From positions 1-64,000 of the forward strand of contig NZ_AJGU01000009.1 of the NCBI RefSeq assembly GCF_000260795.1: a stretch of 64,000 bases of DNA, read 5' to 3'. Below are positions 41,680 to 51,071 of the stretch, piece after piece (position 1 is the stretch's first letter; each line of letters opens with the position of its first letter). Source of the stretch: Treponema sp. JC4 (GTDB lineage Bacteria; Spirochaetota; Spirochaetia; Treponematales; Treponemataceae). The position numbers and the translations under genes were made by a program. Below the pieces are notes generated by a model. That model had not been told where the DNA came from and did no database searches. It saw only the letters and a list, made by a program, of their open reading frames with translations.

Positions 41680-44600
41680 TCAAAGTCTTTTTATTGCTAA
41701 AAGCGTCAAATCATCAGACTGTTCATCTTCCAGCACCTGATTATAATCAACATAGTTAGTCTCCCCTGTTTCCGTAGCAGCAGCATAGAAATCATAGCGG
41801 GAAAAATATTCTTTTAAGAAATTATCTATTTTTTTATCAACCCGAACATATTCAGTCTGAGGAACAAGAGGAGTTTTATACATGCGGAAAACTTTTTCGC
41901 AGGAAGCAAGGGCAATAATTGAATCTTCAATTGTTCCGGCAGCCTTTGTAAAATTAAAACTGAGTTTTTCATCTGCACGAGGATTTTCAAGCTTGGTTAA
42001 TTCATAATCCTTTCGGTTTAAAACTGATTCAATAATAGAAGTAATTCTTTCTGTTCCAAATTCTTCCTTAACATCATCAATTTTCCCGTTTATTTCAGCC
42101 CGTTTTACAGTAAAGTCAGGCTCGCGGACACGGCGGGTAGATTCTTCAATACCGTCAGTATAGAGATATAAAACATCGCCTTTATTCAAATGATGCTTTT
42201 CTACGGCAAAACCACCCCTCATCTGAAGTAAATCGTTAGAGAAAACTCCCGCGGTCGGTGCAGAAGCCAGAGTGACGGTTTTTATTTTTCTTGAAGAAGC
42301 TTCAAATATGTGGAAAATACGGTCGCCGGCATTGCAGGTGTAGAGTTCGCCAGTTTTAAGGTTAATAAGACAGATTATCAGGGTTGCAAACTTACCTTTA
42401 AGCCCGAGTTTTTCGATAAAATCATTAATCTGGTCAACTACGCGGTTGATATTTGAGCCGTCGTGCTTGAAAGTCCAGTGGTCAAAATAGCGGCGGAAGA
42501 TTGTGGCAACAACGGTCATAATGATAGCCGCAGGAATTCCGTGTCCCGAAGCATCACATTTAATTGCAACAAACCACTCCTTGTCCAGGCGGCGGTAATC
42601 AAAATAGTCGCCGGAAACTCCGGATTCACCCTCGTAGTAACCAAAGCATTCAACCTGGTCATCCTTATACTGGGCAGTTGTTTTTTTATTATTAAAATCG
42701 TCGCTGGTAAGCGGGAGGAAGGCATTCTGAACCGCTTTACCGTCCATTGTAAGAGCTTCTTCTTCGGCAACGGCAACAAGTTCGTGGGTCATGTAATTTA
42801 CAGCATCCCCAAGGCGGCCTATCTCATCCTTAGAGCGGATATGAATGTCCTTTCCTTTAAGATTGAGCTTATTCTTTGTGCGGCCAATTAACTGAACGTG
42901 TCTTTCAAGCTGTCTGACAGGATGCACAATAATCATGGCAAATAAAGAAGCTCCGAAAATTCCTATCAGGAGGGCAATTACAGTAATCACAGAGCCGAAT
43001 ACAATAATTCCCTTTGTTTCCGCAACCACAGAATCAACAAGGGTCTGGGTAGAAAGCTTTACAAGGATAACTGCGTGAACATAATTATTTGAAGTTCCCC
43101 TTCTATATAAAACCGGCCGATAGAAAGTATAATCGGTGTTTTCATAATTCAGATTTGAAGGGTCAAAATGAGGATATGAGCCGGTTGCATTCTGGGCAAT
43201 ATGAAGCAGATCCGTATCAATCTTGTCTCTAAGCCTTACAAGACCTTCCGAAATATATTCAGCCTGAGTAAAAGCTTCCTCATTACCCTGTCCGTAAAGA
43301 CTGTCTGCCTGACGGGAAAGTTCCTCGATTTTATCAGAAAGTTCCTGCTCACTCTGGCTGACCCAGTTATCAATAGGAGAAAGTTCCTCCAGAATCTGAA
43401 GGAATCCTTCATCAGTTATTTGAGAGCGTCCATAGGAAAGTTCAACAGTATCAATTTTTGAAAGAATATCAGGGTCATTTGAAGCCCATACATAACGTAG
43501 ATTTTCGCTTGAAGTTGAATTCATAGGCTGACCAAGAATCGTAACATATTCAACTTCGACCATTGCATCCTTCTGACGCGGCAAGGCTGTAAGTTCAAGA
43601 AGGTTATTTGCCGGGAAGAAATTTTTAACACCGGAACTTAAGCTTTCCAGCAGAACATGAGTACGGTTTTCAAGTCCGTTTGCAAGAGTCTGGGCATGCA
43701 GGTAAATATTATTTCGACCTGTAAGAAGTGAAACGCCCATTACGACAACAATAATCAGGCTGAATGTAAAGCCCACAAGTTTTTTTCTGAGGGAAGGACG
43801 GAATAATGAAAATCTCCTTTTCATGTGAACTTTTCCTCCGTTAACAAGATTTTTTACCATAAGCTTATTTGAAACTTCTTCATAAAAAGAAAGTGTATAT
43901 TTAGAAAGAATTGATGACAAAATCACGCCTGCAAAAATAATTAAGATTGAAATAAGGACAAAGGCAATTGCCACCGCGTGCTGAACGTCGCTGAAACTTT
44001 TAAAGCGAAGGGGCTTCTGATATTCGCCTTCAATTTTTAAGGTTCCGCTCTGCTGTATATTAAGCAGGGCACCAGAAAAATAAAGTCCGCGGTCCGTGTG
44101 ATAAATACCAATCTTATATTTTCCTTCGTCTAGATTAGACTCTGCCCCTCCAAGAAGGATTTTTGAGATAAGACGGTCGTTTATTACCTTAAACTGATTA
44201 TTTTTAGCGCTGAGTTCCAGATCGTAAGGGGCTTTTCCATCCCGGTCAATTATAATCCGGGTTACAGAGCCGTCGTAGGTAAAACCGCTTCCGTAAATTG
44301 AAAGCTGGTCCTCCCCGTACTCATCTTTTTTAAGCTCTGCGTGATTAACCAGGGTCGAAGGCTTATACTTGTTCAGGAAAACAAGAGCCTGGGAAGGCTG
44401 GCTTACATTTCCAACCTCATCCACAGCAGAAACCGCAAGAATATAAACGCCGTTTGAAAGGTTTTTAAATTGCTGAGATTTTAAGCCGGAAGCAGAAAAA
44501 GTGCCGTTTCCGCTCATCCGTCTTTTTTTAACCAGCTGAGGACTGTATTTTTGATTTAAAGCCTCAACTTCCCTCGCAATTCTTTCGCTGCCAAGTTTTA

Positions 44601-46332
44601 TTGCATGTCCCGGCGTCTGAAAAAGCTTTTCCGGGATTTCTCCGGCATAATCCAGACGATAAAGATAGGAAACCACATCCTGACTTTCAGAGCGCTCCCA
44701 TTCCAGGCGGAAGGTATTCGAAGTCAAAAAGCCGTATTTATCGCAATTTTGAGAAGGAGGAAGCTGAGGAGCAAGTGGAGGCGTAGTATCAAGCCTGTAT
44801 TCCATAAGAGCAGGCGCAGACCAGTTTCCTGCATAATCCTGGGCAATAAGAATTAAATAATAAGAACCGTCCCCCAGCAGGGCCTTTGTCCGGATTTTCG
44901 TTTCTTTTGGAAAGTGAGAAACAGTTTTTGGAGGAAGTTGGTCTGGATTCTGAGTCCAGATATATGAATAGCCTGCAATATTAGAAGAATCTTTTGGAAG
45001 CTGAACCTGAAAATCAACCGTAGTTTTTGCAGATTTTTTATTTTTATTAAAACTTACAGGAATAATTACAGGAAGTGCCACGCTTCTGTCCGGTGCAAGG
45101 AAGGCAACGGAATTTCTTTTTGCTTTTGAAGTCTGCTGCCAGAGGAAGGTTAATACTTTCTTCCCGTCATTAACAGAATTTTTATCAGAAATTATAAGTG
45201 GATTTACAAACTGATTTGAATTGTCGTTTTCACAAAGGGCATTTTCTTCCCAGTAACTTCCTTTTCTCTGGGCCATGTAAGCCCCTTCCCTTCCCCTACG
45301 GTCATCAAACCAGGAAAGGCAGAGGGTCTGATCATATTCAAAAAGGAAGGCACGGGAGGCATTTCCAGAGCTTGTTACTGCCTCACTCGTCATAGGCTCA
45401 AGCCCTTTTTTATTAAGGACTGCAAACCAGATGGAAGTATTATTTTTTGAAGTTCTTTCCCAGCAAAGATTTGCCCTGCCTTCAAAATTATAAATTACAG
45501 GCCGCTGATTCTGATAATCATAAAAATCTCCGGTATCACGAAGAGAAAGAGACTGCCTGTCAGAAATTAAGGTTGTTTCTCCCCAGCTTCTGCCGTCCGG
45601 ATTCTGCACGGTAAGATAAAGCTGATAGGAAATTCTGCTCGTTACAGGATTTACATACTGAGCCTGAAAAACAACGGCATCGCTTCCTTCAATAGTTGAA
45701 AGATAAGGCAGAAAAGGGTTTCTCAGTTTTGAAGCCGGCTTAAACTGGTCAAAACTAGACCAGGAAAGTCCGTCAGAAGATACGCTTTCATAAAGCATAA
45801 AGGAATTTTCTTCACCAGCCGAAATAAACATCTTAAAGCGGTCTTTTTTCTCACCGCCGCCGGCAAAAATTCGGGGCGCAACCATAAGGCCCGAGGTTTT
45901 TATATGGCAGGATTTCCAGCTGTAGCCGGAATCAGAACTTGTATAAACTGAAATCTGATTGCTGGCACTCAAAACCGCTACTGCAGTAAGCCCGGACTTG
46001 AGGGTTGCTGAGGTATAAATATATGGTACTTCGTCTCCGGAATAGGTGAAAGGTCCTGCAAAATTTTCTGAATCATGAAAGTCACCAAGAGCCCTATAAC
46101 TTCTGCAGGAAATGTAAATCTCCTTTTTTGAAGTATCTACATTCTGCCAGAAAACAAGACCGCCGCTTTCTGTATTCTGAACAGAAGGAAAGCGGGCATC
46201 ACCGTGGGTAATGGCTACAGGATTTTCCCAGTAAAAATCTTTTGCAAAAGAAGGAAGTCTGCCTGCAAAAAGCATAAAAAGCGCAGTTGAGAAAGTTATC
46301 AGATGTTTTTTTACACGGCTCAAACGAATCAT
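41680..46332 (-). CDS. Giant sialidase-like propeller / HAMP / SpoIIE (PP2C) phosphatase membrane protein
   Basis: A 1550-residue protein. A signal peptide (1-30) leads to a BNR/sialidase-like beta-propeller (about 35-440) and fibronectin/Y_Y_Y-like beta domains (about 450-770). Membrane segments lie near 785-810 and 855-875, then a second extracytoplasmic part, a third segment near 1112-1135, a HAMP domain, and a C-terminal PP2C/SpoIIE domain with SGDYFDY, CDASGHG (about 1262), LYTDGIEEST (about 1391) and SDDLTLL. It should sense an envelope or outside signal and dephosphorylate a STAS-type protein; the STAS gene at 60110 is a candidate partner. The downstream end overlaps nothing; upstream the 217-residue frame overlaps by 4 bases. 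Confidence 0.85.
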   Translation of the reverse strand: MIRLSRVKKHLITFSTALFMLFAGRLPSFAKDFYWENPVAITHGDARFPSVQNTESGGLVFWQNVDTSKKEIYISCRSYRALGDFHDSENFAGPFTYSGDEVPYIYTSATLKSGLTAVAVLSASNQISVYTSSDSGYSWKSCHIKTSGLMVAPRIFAGGGEKKDRFKMFISAGEENSFMLYESVSSDGLSWSSFDQFKPASKLRNPFLPYLSTIEGSDAVVFQAQYVNPVTSRISYQLYLTVQNPDGRSWGETTLISDRQSLSLRDTGDFYDYQNQRPVIYNFEGRANLCWERTSKNNTSIWFAVLNKKGLEPMTSEAVTSSGNASRAFLFEYDQTLCLSWFDDRRGREGAYMAQRKGSYWEENALCENDNSNQFVNPLIISDKNSVNDGKKVLTFLWQQTSKAKRNSVAFLAPDRSVALPVIIPVSFNKNKKSAKTTVDFQVQLPKDSSNIAGYSYIWTQNPDQLPPKTVSHFPKETKIRTKALLGDGSYYLILIAQDYAGNWSAPALMEYRLDTTPPLAPQLPPSQNCDKYGFLTSNTFRLEWERSESQDVVSYLYRLDYAGEIPEKLFQTPGHAIKLGSERIAREVEALNQKYSPQLVKKRRMSGNGTFSASGLKSQQFKNLSNGVYILAVSAVDEVGNVSQPSQALVFLNKYKPSTLVNHAELKKDEYGEDQLSIYGSGFTYDGSVTRIIIDRDGKAPYDLELSAKNNQFKVINDRLISKILLGGAESNLDEGKYKIGIYHTDRGLYFSGALLNIQQSGTLKIEGEYQKPLRFKSFSDVQHAVAIAFVLISILIIFAGVILSSILSKYTLSFYEEVSNKLMVKNLVNGGKVHMKRRFSLFRPSLRKKLVGFTFSLIIVVVMGVSLLTGRNNIYLHAQTLANGLENRTHVLLESLSSGVKNFFPANNLLELTALPRQKDAMVEVEYVTILGQPMNSTSSENLRYVWASNDPDILSKIDTVELSYGRSQITDEGFLQILEELSPIDNWVSQSEQELSDKIEELSRQADSLYGQGNEEAFTQAEYISEGLVRLRDKIDTDLLHIAQNATGSYPHFDPSNLNYENTDYTFYRPVLYRRGTSNNYVHAVILVKLSTQTLVDSVVAETKGIIVFGSVITVIALLIGIFGASLFAMIIVHPVRQLERHVQLIGRTKNKLNLKGKDIHIRSKDEIGRLGDAVNYMTHELVAVAEEEALTMDGKAVQNAFLPLTSDDFNNKKTTAQYKDDQVECFGYYEGESGVSGDYFDYRRLDKEWFVAIKCDASGHGIPAAIIMTVVATIFRRYFDHWTFKHDGSNINRVVDQINDFIEKLGLKGKFATLIICLINLKTGELYTCNAGDRIFHIFEASSRKIKTVTLASAPTAGVFSNDLLQMRGGFAVEKHHLNKGDVLYLYTDGIEESTRRVREPDFTVKRAEINGKIDDVKEEFGTERITSIIESVLNRKDYELTKLENPRADEKLSFNFTKAAGTIEDSIIALASCEKVFRMYKTPLVPQTEYVRVDKKIDNFLKEYFSRYDFYAAATETGETNYVDYNQVLEDEQSDDLTLLAIKRL

Positions 46333-46982
46333 GATCTTGCGTCTATTTTTACCTTAAGTTCCTTTATTTTTTGAGAATAAGCGTTTTCCGGTTTTTGTAA
46401 AAGTCTTGAAACGATGGCATTTGCCCCGGAAATATTATTATTCTGAAGTCTTTGAATTGCAAGCTGATAAAGCCGCTCGTCTTCTGTAGAAAGCACGGTT
46501 GAAGCGCTGCCTCCTATGCGGGTTGTAATCAGATCTTTCAGCTTCATTGCATCCTTATCGTCAGAATTGAGGGCAAGACTCTGATTGATTTTTGCAAGGG
46601 CATTATTCAGCTTAGCACGGTCATTTCCAGCCCCGGAAAAAATCTGACGGGCTTCATTATAAAAATTCTTTGCCTTTTTCTGATCAGAATTGTCGACAGG
46701 CTTTTTTCTGATTCCAATATCAATTTCCGTCTGGTAAATAAGGCTTTTAAGTCCCGGATAATCCGGTTCCAGCTGATAATAATCCAGAAGATTTGCATAA
46801 CCTTCCCGGCGGGTTTCGGTTCCCCGGCACATAAAGCGGGCTGCTTCAATTTTCTGGCTGAATTCTTCCCGGAATTTTTCAGGAGACTTAAGTTTGTTAA
46901 TTTTAAGGGTCAAAAGAGAAGCTTCCTGATTCAAAGGATATACATACTGAACCTTCTGAATACTCTGAAGGGCCTTATTCAA
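46329..46982 (-). CDS. Helical repeat (TPR-like) protein, or C-terminal part of the upstream gene
   Basis: A 217-residue helical protein with TPR-like pairs (KAKNFYNEARQIFSG, NNALAKINQSLALNSDD). It opens with a TTG that has GGGAGG just upstream, overlaps the upstream gene by 8 bases and the SpoIIE gene by 4. It has no signal peptide although the neighbours are exported. Removing one base from the A or G run near 46994-47003 joins it to the preceding protein as ...EGEADLNKALQSIQKV, so the two may be one protein of about 1050 residues. Translational coupling is the alternative. Confidence 0.65.
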   Translation of the reverse strand: MNKALQSIQKVQYVYPLNQEASLLTLKINKLKSPEKFREEFSQKIEAARFMCRGTETRREGYANLLDYYQLEPDYPGLKSLIYQTEIDIGIRKKPVDNSDQKKAKNFYNEARQIFSGAGNDRAKLNNALAKINQSLALNSDDKDAMKLKDLITTRIGGSASTVLSTEDERLYQLAIQRLQNNNISGANAIVSRLLQKPENAYSQKIKELKVKIDARS

Positions 46983-49479
46983 ATCTGCCTCCCCTTCTTT
47001 TTATTTCCTTCTGCATATTTTTCCTTCCCGATTCATAATACTGGTAGGAAATATCAAGAAGCTGAGACATTTCCGGATACTGAGGATAGCTTGGCAATAT
47101 TTCGCGACCTGTATTCATTGAAACCGCTGTATTTACAAAGGTCATCAGGTTTGTAATTTCTTCATCTTCTGTAGCATTTGTATCAGCCCAGCGGGTTTTA
47201 GCCTGATTAAGATACTTTTCTGCATCATCAAAACGGCCGTTGAAATAGGCATCTTTTGCAAGAGTTTTAAGGTTTCGAACTTCAACAACTACAAGCTCAT
47301 TTTCAAGCCGGGTAATTTTAGCGGCAAGTTCAGAAAGTTTTTTATCGCAGGAAAGCCGCAGCTCCTGGTCATCCTGATTTGCAAGCGATTCATCATACTT
47401 TGTAAGCGAATCCTGAAGCTTTTTACGGGCAAGGGCAAAATTCTTTGTCCTATAGGCACTTTCCGCTTCATCATAACGGAGATCGGCTTCATTACGCGAA
47501 AGCCTTGCGGCAAGAATTTTTGAATCACAGATTGCAGTCTGCTCAGCATTCAGATTTTTAAGTTCCTGTAAAATGCTGATGTTAGTAGCAAAATAGCGTT
47601 TATTTTCGCTCTCAATTCCGGAAATCTCCTGGTCTCCTGCCCAGTCTGGATTTTTTTCAAAAAAGCCTGCCAGAAGGGAATCCGCAGCATTTATATCCTG
47701 AATGTTTTTATCAATCTGAGAATTATTATATTCAAATATGACTTTGGCTATGTCAGGATAATTATAGACAATTTCAAAATCCTCCTGCCCGTCTGAAGCT
47801 GTATTTTCCTCAAGCCCTTCTGCATATTCTCTGGCAAGCTTTACATTTTTCTTAAAATCCGAAGAAAGCTTTAGAGTAAGTTTTTCAAAAAGCCCTGCAT
47901 TAAAGAACTTACCCGTAGAATTGAGTTCCCTGGCCTCTGAAACATAAAAATCTGAACGGTTTCTGTAAAAACTGGAAATCTGAGTCCAGGAAGCAGAATC
48001 AATTTTCTGAACCTCTGTAAAAACCTCTGCAAGAAGAGCTGAATAATAGTCCGAAAGACTTTTCCAGTTTTCTGCTCCAAGCTCAATATAATCCTTTGCC
48101 CATAAGGCATTTGAAAGTTCCCTTTCAGACTGAAGGCCGGTAAGGGCAGAAAGGCGGTCTGTCATGGAAAAAAGGGAATTAATGATTTCTGCCTTATTCT
48201 GATTTTCCTGCCCCATTTTTGCAATCAATTCTGTCTGTTCATCTTTAATATGCTCAAGCTGATTTTGCGCAGATTTTAAATTCTGAGTTTCATTTACAAG
48301 ATTTGCCGCATAAGCACTCAGAATACGGTAATCATGAAGAGGATTTACTGTAGAATCGCGGCCAGATTTTATTTCATAAAGTGCAGTTACACGGTTTTCA
48401 AGAATGCAGTAATTCAAAACCCGGTCGGCATAATCAAAAAGGTTAAGTTCGGCATTATTCTTTTTATTCTGACTTTCAGGCTTCAGTGCCTCGTAATATT
48501 TTTCATAACGTGCAGAAAGCTGTGCAAAAACTGCATCATTCATATTTGCACAAAGTTTATCCCAGAGGCCTGTAATAACTCCATTAATTCCGCTGGACTG
48601 AATTGAATCAAGTCCTTTGATATAACGAATCATAAAGGGAAGATAAGAAGCATCGGTAGCATCATTATCTACAGCCTTTACCTGGGCAAAAAGAGCTTCA
48701 AAATCATCACAATCTTTTTTAATTTTCTGATGAAGAAGATTTAACTCGGCAAAATGCCTCTGAACCTCGCCGAAAACCGCAAGGGCTTCCTTGTAGGAAT
48801 CTGCATTTACATACTGAATGAATTTCTGAACGCTTTCCGTAATCTTCTGGACATAATCACGGCCTTCAAAGGCGGTCAGATTTTTTTCTAGGTCAGAAAG
48901 AATAGCATCTGCTTTTCTGGTAAATTCCGGTCTTCTTTCCCACTGCTCATAAAAATCATCCTTGTAAAGCCAGAAGCCTTCCCTGATTTTTTCTACAGCC
49001 TGGACATAAGACGCTGCCATTGTAAGGCTGGCCGCTGTAGTCTGGATATCTGTAAAAACTGCGCGGAAATAGTTAAACTGGGCAGATTTTTTTACATCGG
49101 CAATAAACTGAAGGTTTGCATCGGAAGGATGGCGCTCGTATTTTTCAAGCTGGGCGATAATCTCGTAGATTTCCTTGTTGTTTTCCGGCTCATTTAAAAT
49201 CATATCAATAAGGCGGTCCGCAAGTTTTGAATATTCCTTTCGCGCCTTAATGATGTGTTTTATTCTGATCTGGGCATTATCAAAGTTGTCCGGATTATTG
49301 GCAATATATTCGTTCAAAAGTCTTAGCGCTTCATCATATTCGGTACGCTTGATAAGAGAATCTATCTTTGAAAGTTTTAAATCAGAATTTTTTGCCCTGA
49401 CTTTTCCCGCAGAAAAAAGGGATAAAGGCTTAAAAAAGAGGAAAAAAAGTAATGTCAGAAAAAGTAGTTTTTTTGGCAT
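46975..49479 (-). CDS. Exported helical/TPR-like protein of unknown function
   Basis: An 834-residue protein with a signal peptide (MPKKLLFLTLLFFLFF, cleavage after FSA near residue 23) followed by almost continuous amphipathic helices with TPR-like pairs, especially near the C terminus (AKDAYFNGRFDDAEKYLNQAK, NFALARKKLQDSLTKYDESL). It is the first gene of a three-gene set ending with the giant SpoIIE protein, and diverges from the UPF0164 gene, suggesting an envelope-associated assembly. The ATG has no ribosome binding site; a TATAAT lies 11 bases upstream. Confidence 0.75.
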   Translation of the reverse strand: MPKKLLFLTLLFFLFFKPLSLFSAGKVRAKNSDLKLSKIDSLIKRTEYDEALRLLNEYIANNPDNFDNAQIRIKHIIKARKEYSKLADRLIDMILNEPENNKEIYEIIAQLEKYERHPSDANLQFIADVKKSAQFNYFRAVFTDIQTTAASLTMAASYVQAVEKIREGFWLYKDDFYEQWERRPEFTRKADAILSDLEKNLTAFEGRDYVQKITESVQKFIQYVNADSYKEALAVFGEVQRHFAELNLLHQKIKKDCDDFEALFAQVKAVDNDATDASYLPFMIRYIKGLDSIQSSGINGVITGLWDKLCANMNDAVFAQLSARYEKYYEALKPESQNKKNNAELNLFDYADRVLNYCILENRVTALYEIKSGRDSTVNPLHDYRILSAYAANLVNETQNLKSAQNQLEHIKDEQTELIAKMGQENQNKAEIINSLFSMTDRLSALTGLQSERELSNALWAKDYIELGAENWKSLSDYYSALLAEVFTEVQKIDSASWTQISSFYRNRSDFYVSEARELNSTGKFFNAGLFEKLTLKLSSDFKKNVKLAREYAEGLEENTASDGQEDFEIVYNYPDIAKVIFEYNNSQIDKNIQDINAADSLLAGFFEKNPDWAGDQEISGIESENKRYFATNISILQELKNLNAEQTAICDSKILAARLSRNEADLRYDEAESAYRTKNFALARKKLQDSLTKYDESLANQDDQELRLSCDKKLSELAAKITRLENELVVVEVRNLKTLAKDAYFNGRFDDAEKYLNQAKTRWADTNATEDEEITNLMTFVNTAVSMNTGREILPSYPQYPEMSQLLDISYQYYESGRKNMQKEIKRRGGRFE

Positions 49480-49596
49480 TTATAGTATATATTATATGTA
49501 TAATTTTCGGAATTTATACTTATATATTGTAGTAAAAAGCCCGAGAAAAAAGAGAAAATCTTTAAAAAGTTTACAAACCATACAGACAAGAAAAAC

Positions 49597-50892
49597 ATGA
49601 AGATGGCACGATGCTTTTTAATTACAGGCTTTCTCTTAACAATCCGGCTTTCAGTTTTTGCGCTGGATTACTCGTCTGTTACCTCTGCCCTTTCTGATGT
49701 TTTTTATACCCGAATTGATCAAAATGAAGGAACAACAACCTTCCGCTCTCTTTTAATTCCCTTTGGAGGACGCACAGAAAGCCTTGGCAGCGCCTATACC
49801 GGCTTTTGTGATGACGTAAGCTACCTCCAGTTTAACCCTGCAGCGGGTTCAATCCAGAATCAGACTCAGCTGGCACTTTACCATAACCAGTGGATTGCTG
49901 ATTCAAAAATGGAAACAATCGCCTTTACGACAAGAAAAACCAATTTTTCTTTAGGTTCCTTTTTGAGCTGCTTTTACGTTCCCTTTACCGAATACAACCT
50001 TTTCGGCGACCGCGTTGCAGGAAGTTACTACACAGAAACAGTTGGCGGAATAAATGCCTCCTACAACTTTTTAGCCGGCTATAATTTTAAAGGACTTGCC
50101 CTTGGCATGACCATAAAGGGCGGCTGGCGGGGAATGCCTGACTACACAGACAACGACACTAACAGCCTGATAGAAGGCTCCGGCCTTGAACAAAGTGCCC
50201 TTGCAGTAATGGCAGATGTTGGCCTTATGCTGCAGTTCAACTTCCTGAAATTCTACTCTTCGCGTGATGCAAATGTCCGCTTTGGACTTTCTGTAATGAA
50301 TCTGGGAGCAGCTTTTACAGGCTTTGGCAGCAGTAAAGGCATTGTTCTTGATGATGCCCTTCCGACAATCCTTGCAGGCGGGCTGTCCTTAAAGTTTATA
50401 AAGCCAATTACCATCAGCGTAGACGTAAAAATCCCTGTAAATCTGCAGACGGGCACTTTTTACATGCTTAACGAAAGTCTTGGAATAGAAGTCCAGTTTA
50501 CAAAATTCCTTTCCTTCCTGACGGGCTTTCAGATTAAAGGTGCTACCCCGGCTTTCAGCACAGGTTTTGAATTTGAAGTTTTCAAACTGCGCCTTAATTT
50601 TAATTACACTCTTGATTTTACCTCCTCCTTTAATCCCTTTAACCGTGTCAGCATAGGGGCAAAAATCCTTTTTGGTGATAACGGAAGAAGTAAAGTTCAG
50701 GAGCAGATAGACCTTCTTTACCGCGAAGGCCTTGCCCTCTACTCTCAGGGAAAATGGCAGGAAGCAATTGACGTGTGGAACGAAGTTTTAAAAATTAACA
50801 AACGCTACGACCCCGCCCGACTTGGCATAGAAAGCGCCCAGAGCGAAATCGAGATGTTCAGAAAGATTAAAGAGAGCTTGAAGTTTGAGTAA
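49597..50892 (+). CDS. UPF0164 family protein, FadL-like outer membrane beta-barrel with TPR tail
   Basis: A 431-residue exported protein: signal peptide 1-22 (VFA), then the UPF0164 opening RSLLIPFGGRTESLGSAYTGFCDDVSYLQFNPAAGS (about 50-86), which resembles the FadL/PorV N-terminal hatch. Barrel strands follow to about 370, and a helical TPR-like tail (LLYREGLALYSQGKWQEAIDVWNEVLKIN) ends the protein. UPF0164 is a treponeme family proposed to import hydrophobic nutrients. There is no obvious ribosome binding site. It diverges from the TPR/SpoIIE set. Confidence 0.85.
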   Translation: MKMARCFLITGFLLTIRLSVFALDYSSVTSALSDVFYTRIDQNEGTTTFRSLLIPFGGRTESLGSAYTGFCDDVSYLQFNPAAGSIQNQTQLALYHNQWIADSKMETIAFTTRKTNFSLGSFLSCFYVPFTEYNLFGDRVAGSYYTETVGGINASYNFLAGYNFKGLALGMTIKGGWRGMPDYTDNDTNSLIEGSGLEQSALAVMADVGLMLQFNFLKFYSSRDANVRFGLSVMNLGAAFTGFGSSKGIVLDDALPTILAGGLSLKFIKPITISVDVKIPVNLQTGTFYMLNESLGIEVQFTKFLSFLTGFQIKGATPAFSTGFEFEVFKLRLNFNYTLDFTSSFNPFNRVSIGAKILFGDNGRSKVQEQIDLLYREGLALYSQGKWQEAIDVWNEVLKINKRYDPARLGIESAQSEIEMFRKIKESLKFE

Positions 50893-50909
50893 GAAAAAAT
50901 ATTTTTCAA

Positions 50910-51063
50910 GAAAATTGACGTGAGGGAGTAAAGCGTGGGGCAAAAACACTCTGCTTGTGGAGGCCGCAAAAGCGGCCAATCTAATAGTTTCTTTGCCGCA
51001 AGCAGCGTGTAGCGCGATATCGCGCGGTTTTGCACCATGCTTTGCGACCGGAAGTTAATTTTC
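50910..51063. repeat. Structured intergenic repeat, family A, copy 4 (inverted)
   Basis: Reads in the opposite orientation to copies 1-3. Pairs: CTGCTTGTGG (50951-50960)/CCGCAAGCAG (50996-51005), GGCCGC-AAAA-GCGGCC (50962-50977), GCGCG-ATAT-CGCGC (51012-51025). Conserved blocks GTTTCTTTGC and GTGTAGCGC match the other copies on the reverse strand. It lies between the convergent UPF0164 and GH57-like genes. Confidence 0.8.
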
Positions 51064-51071
51064 CTGCAACT

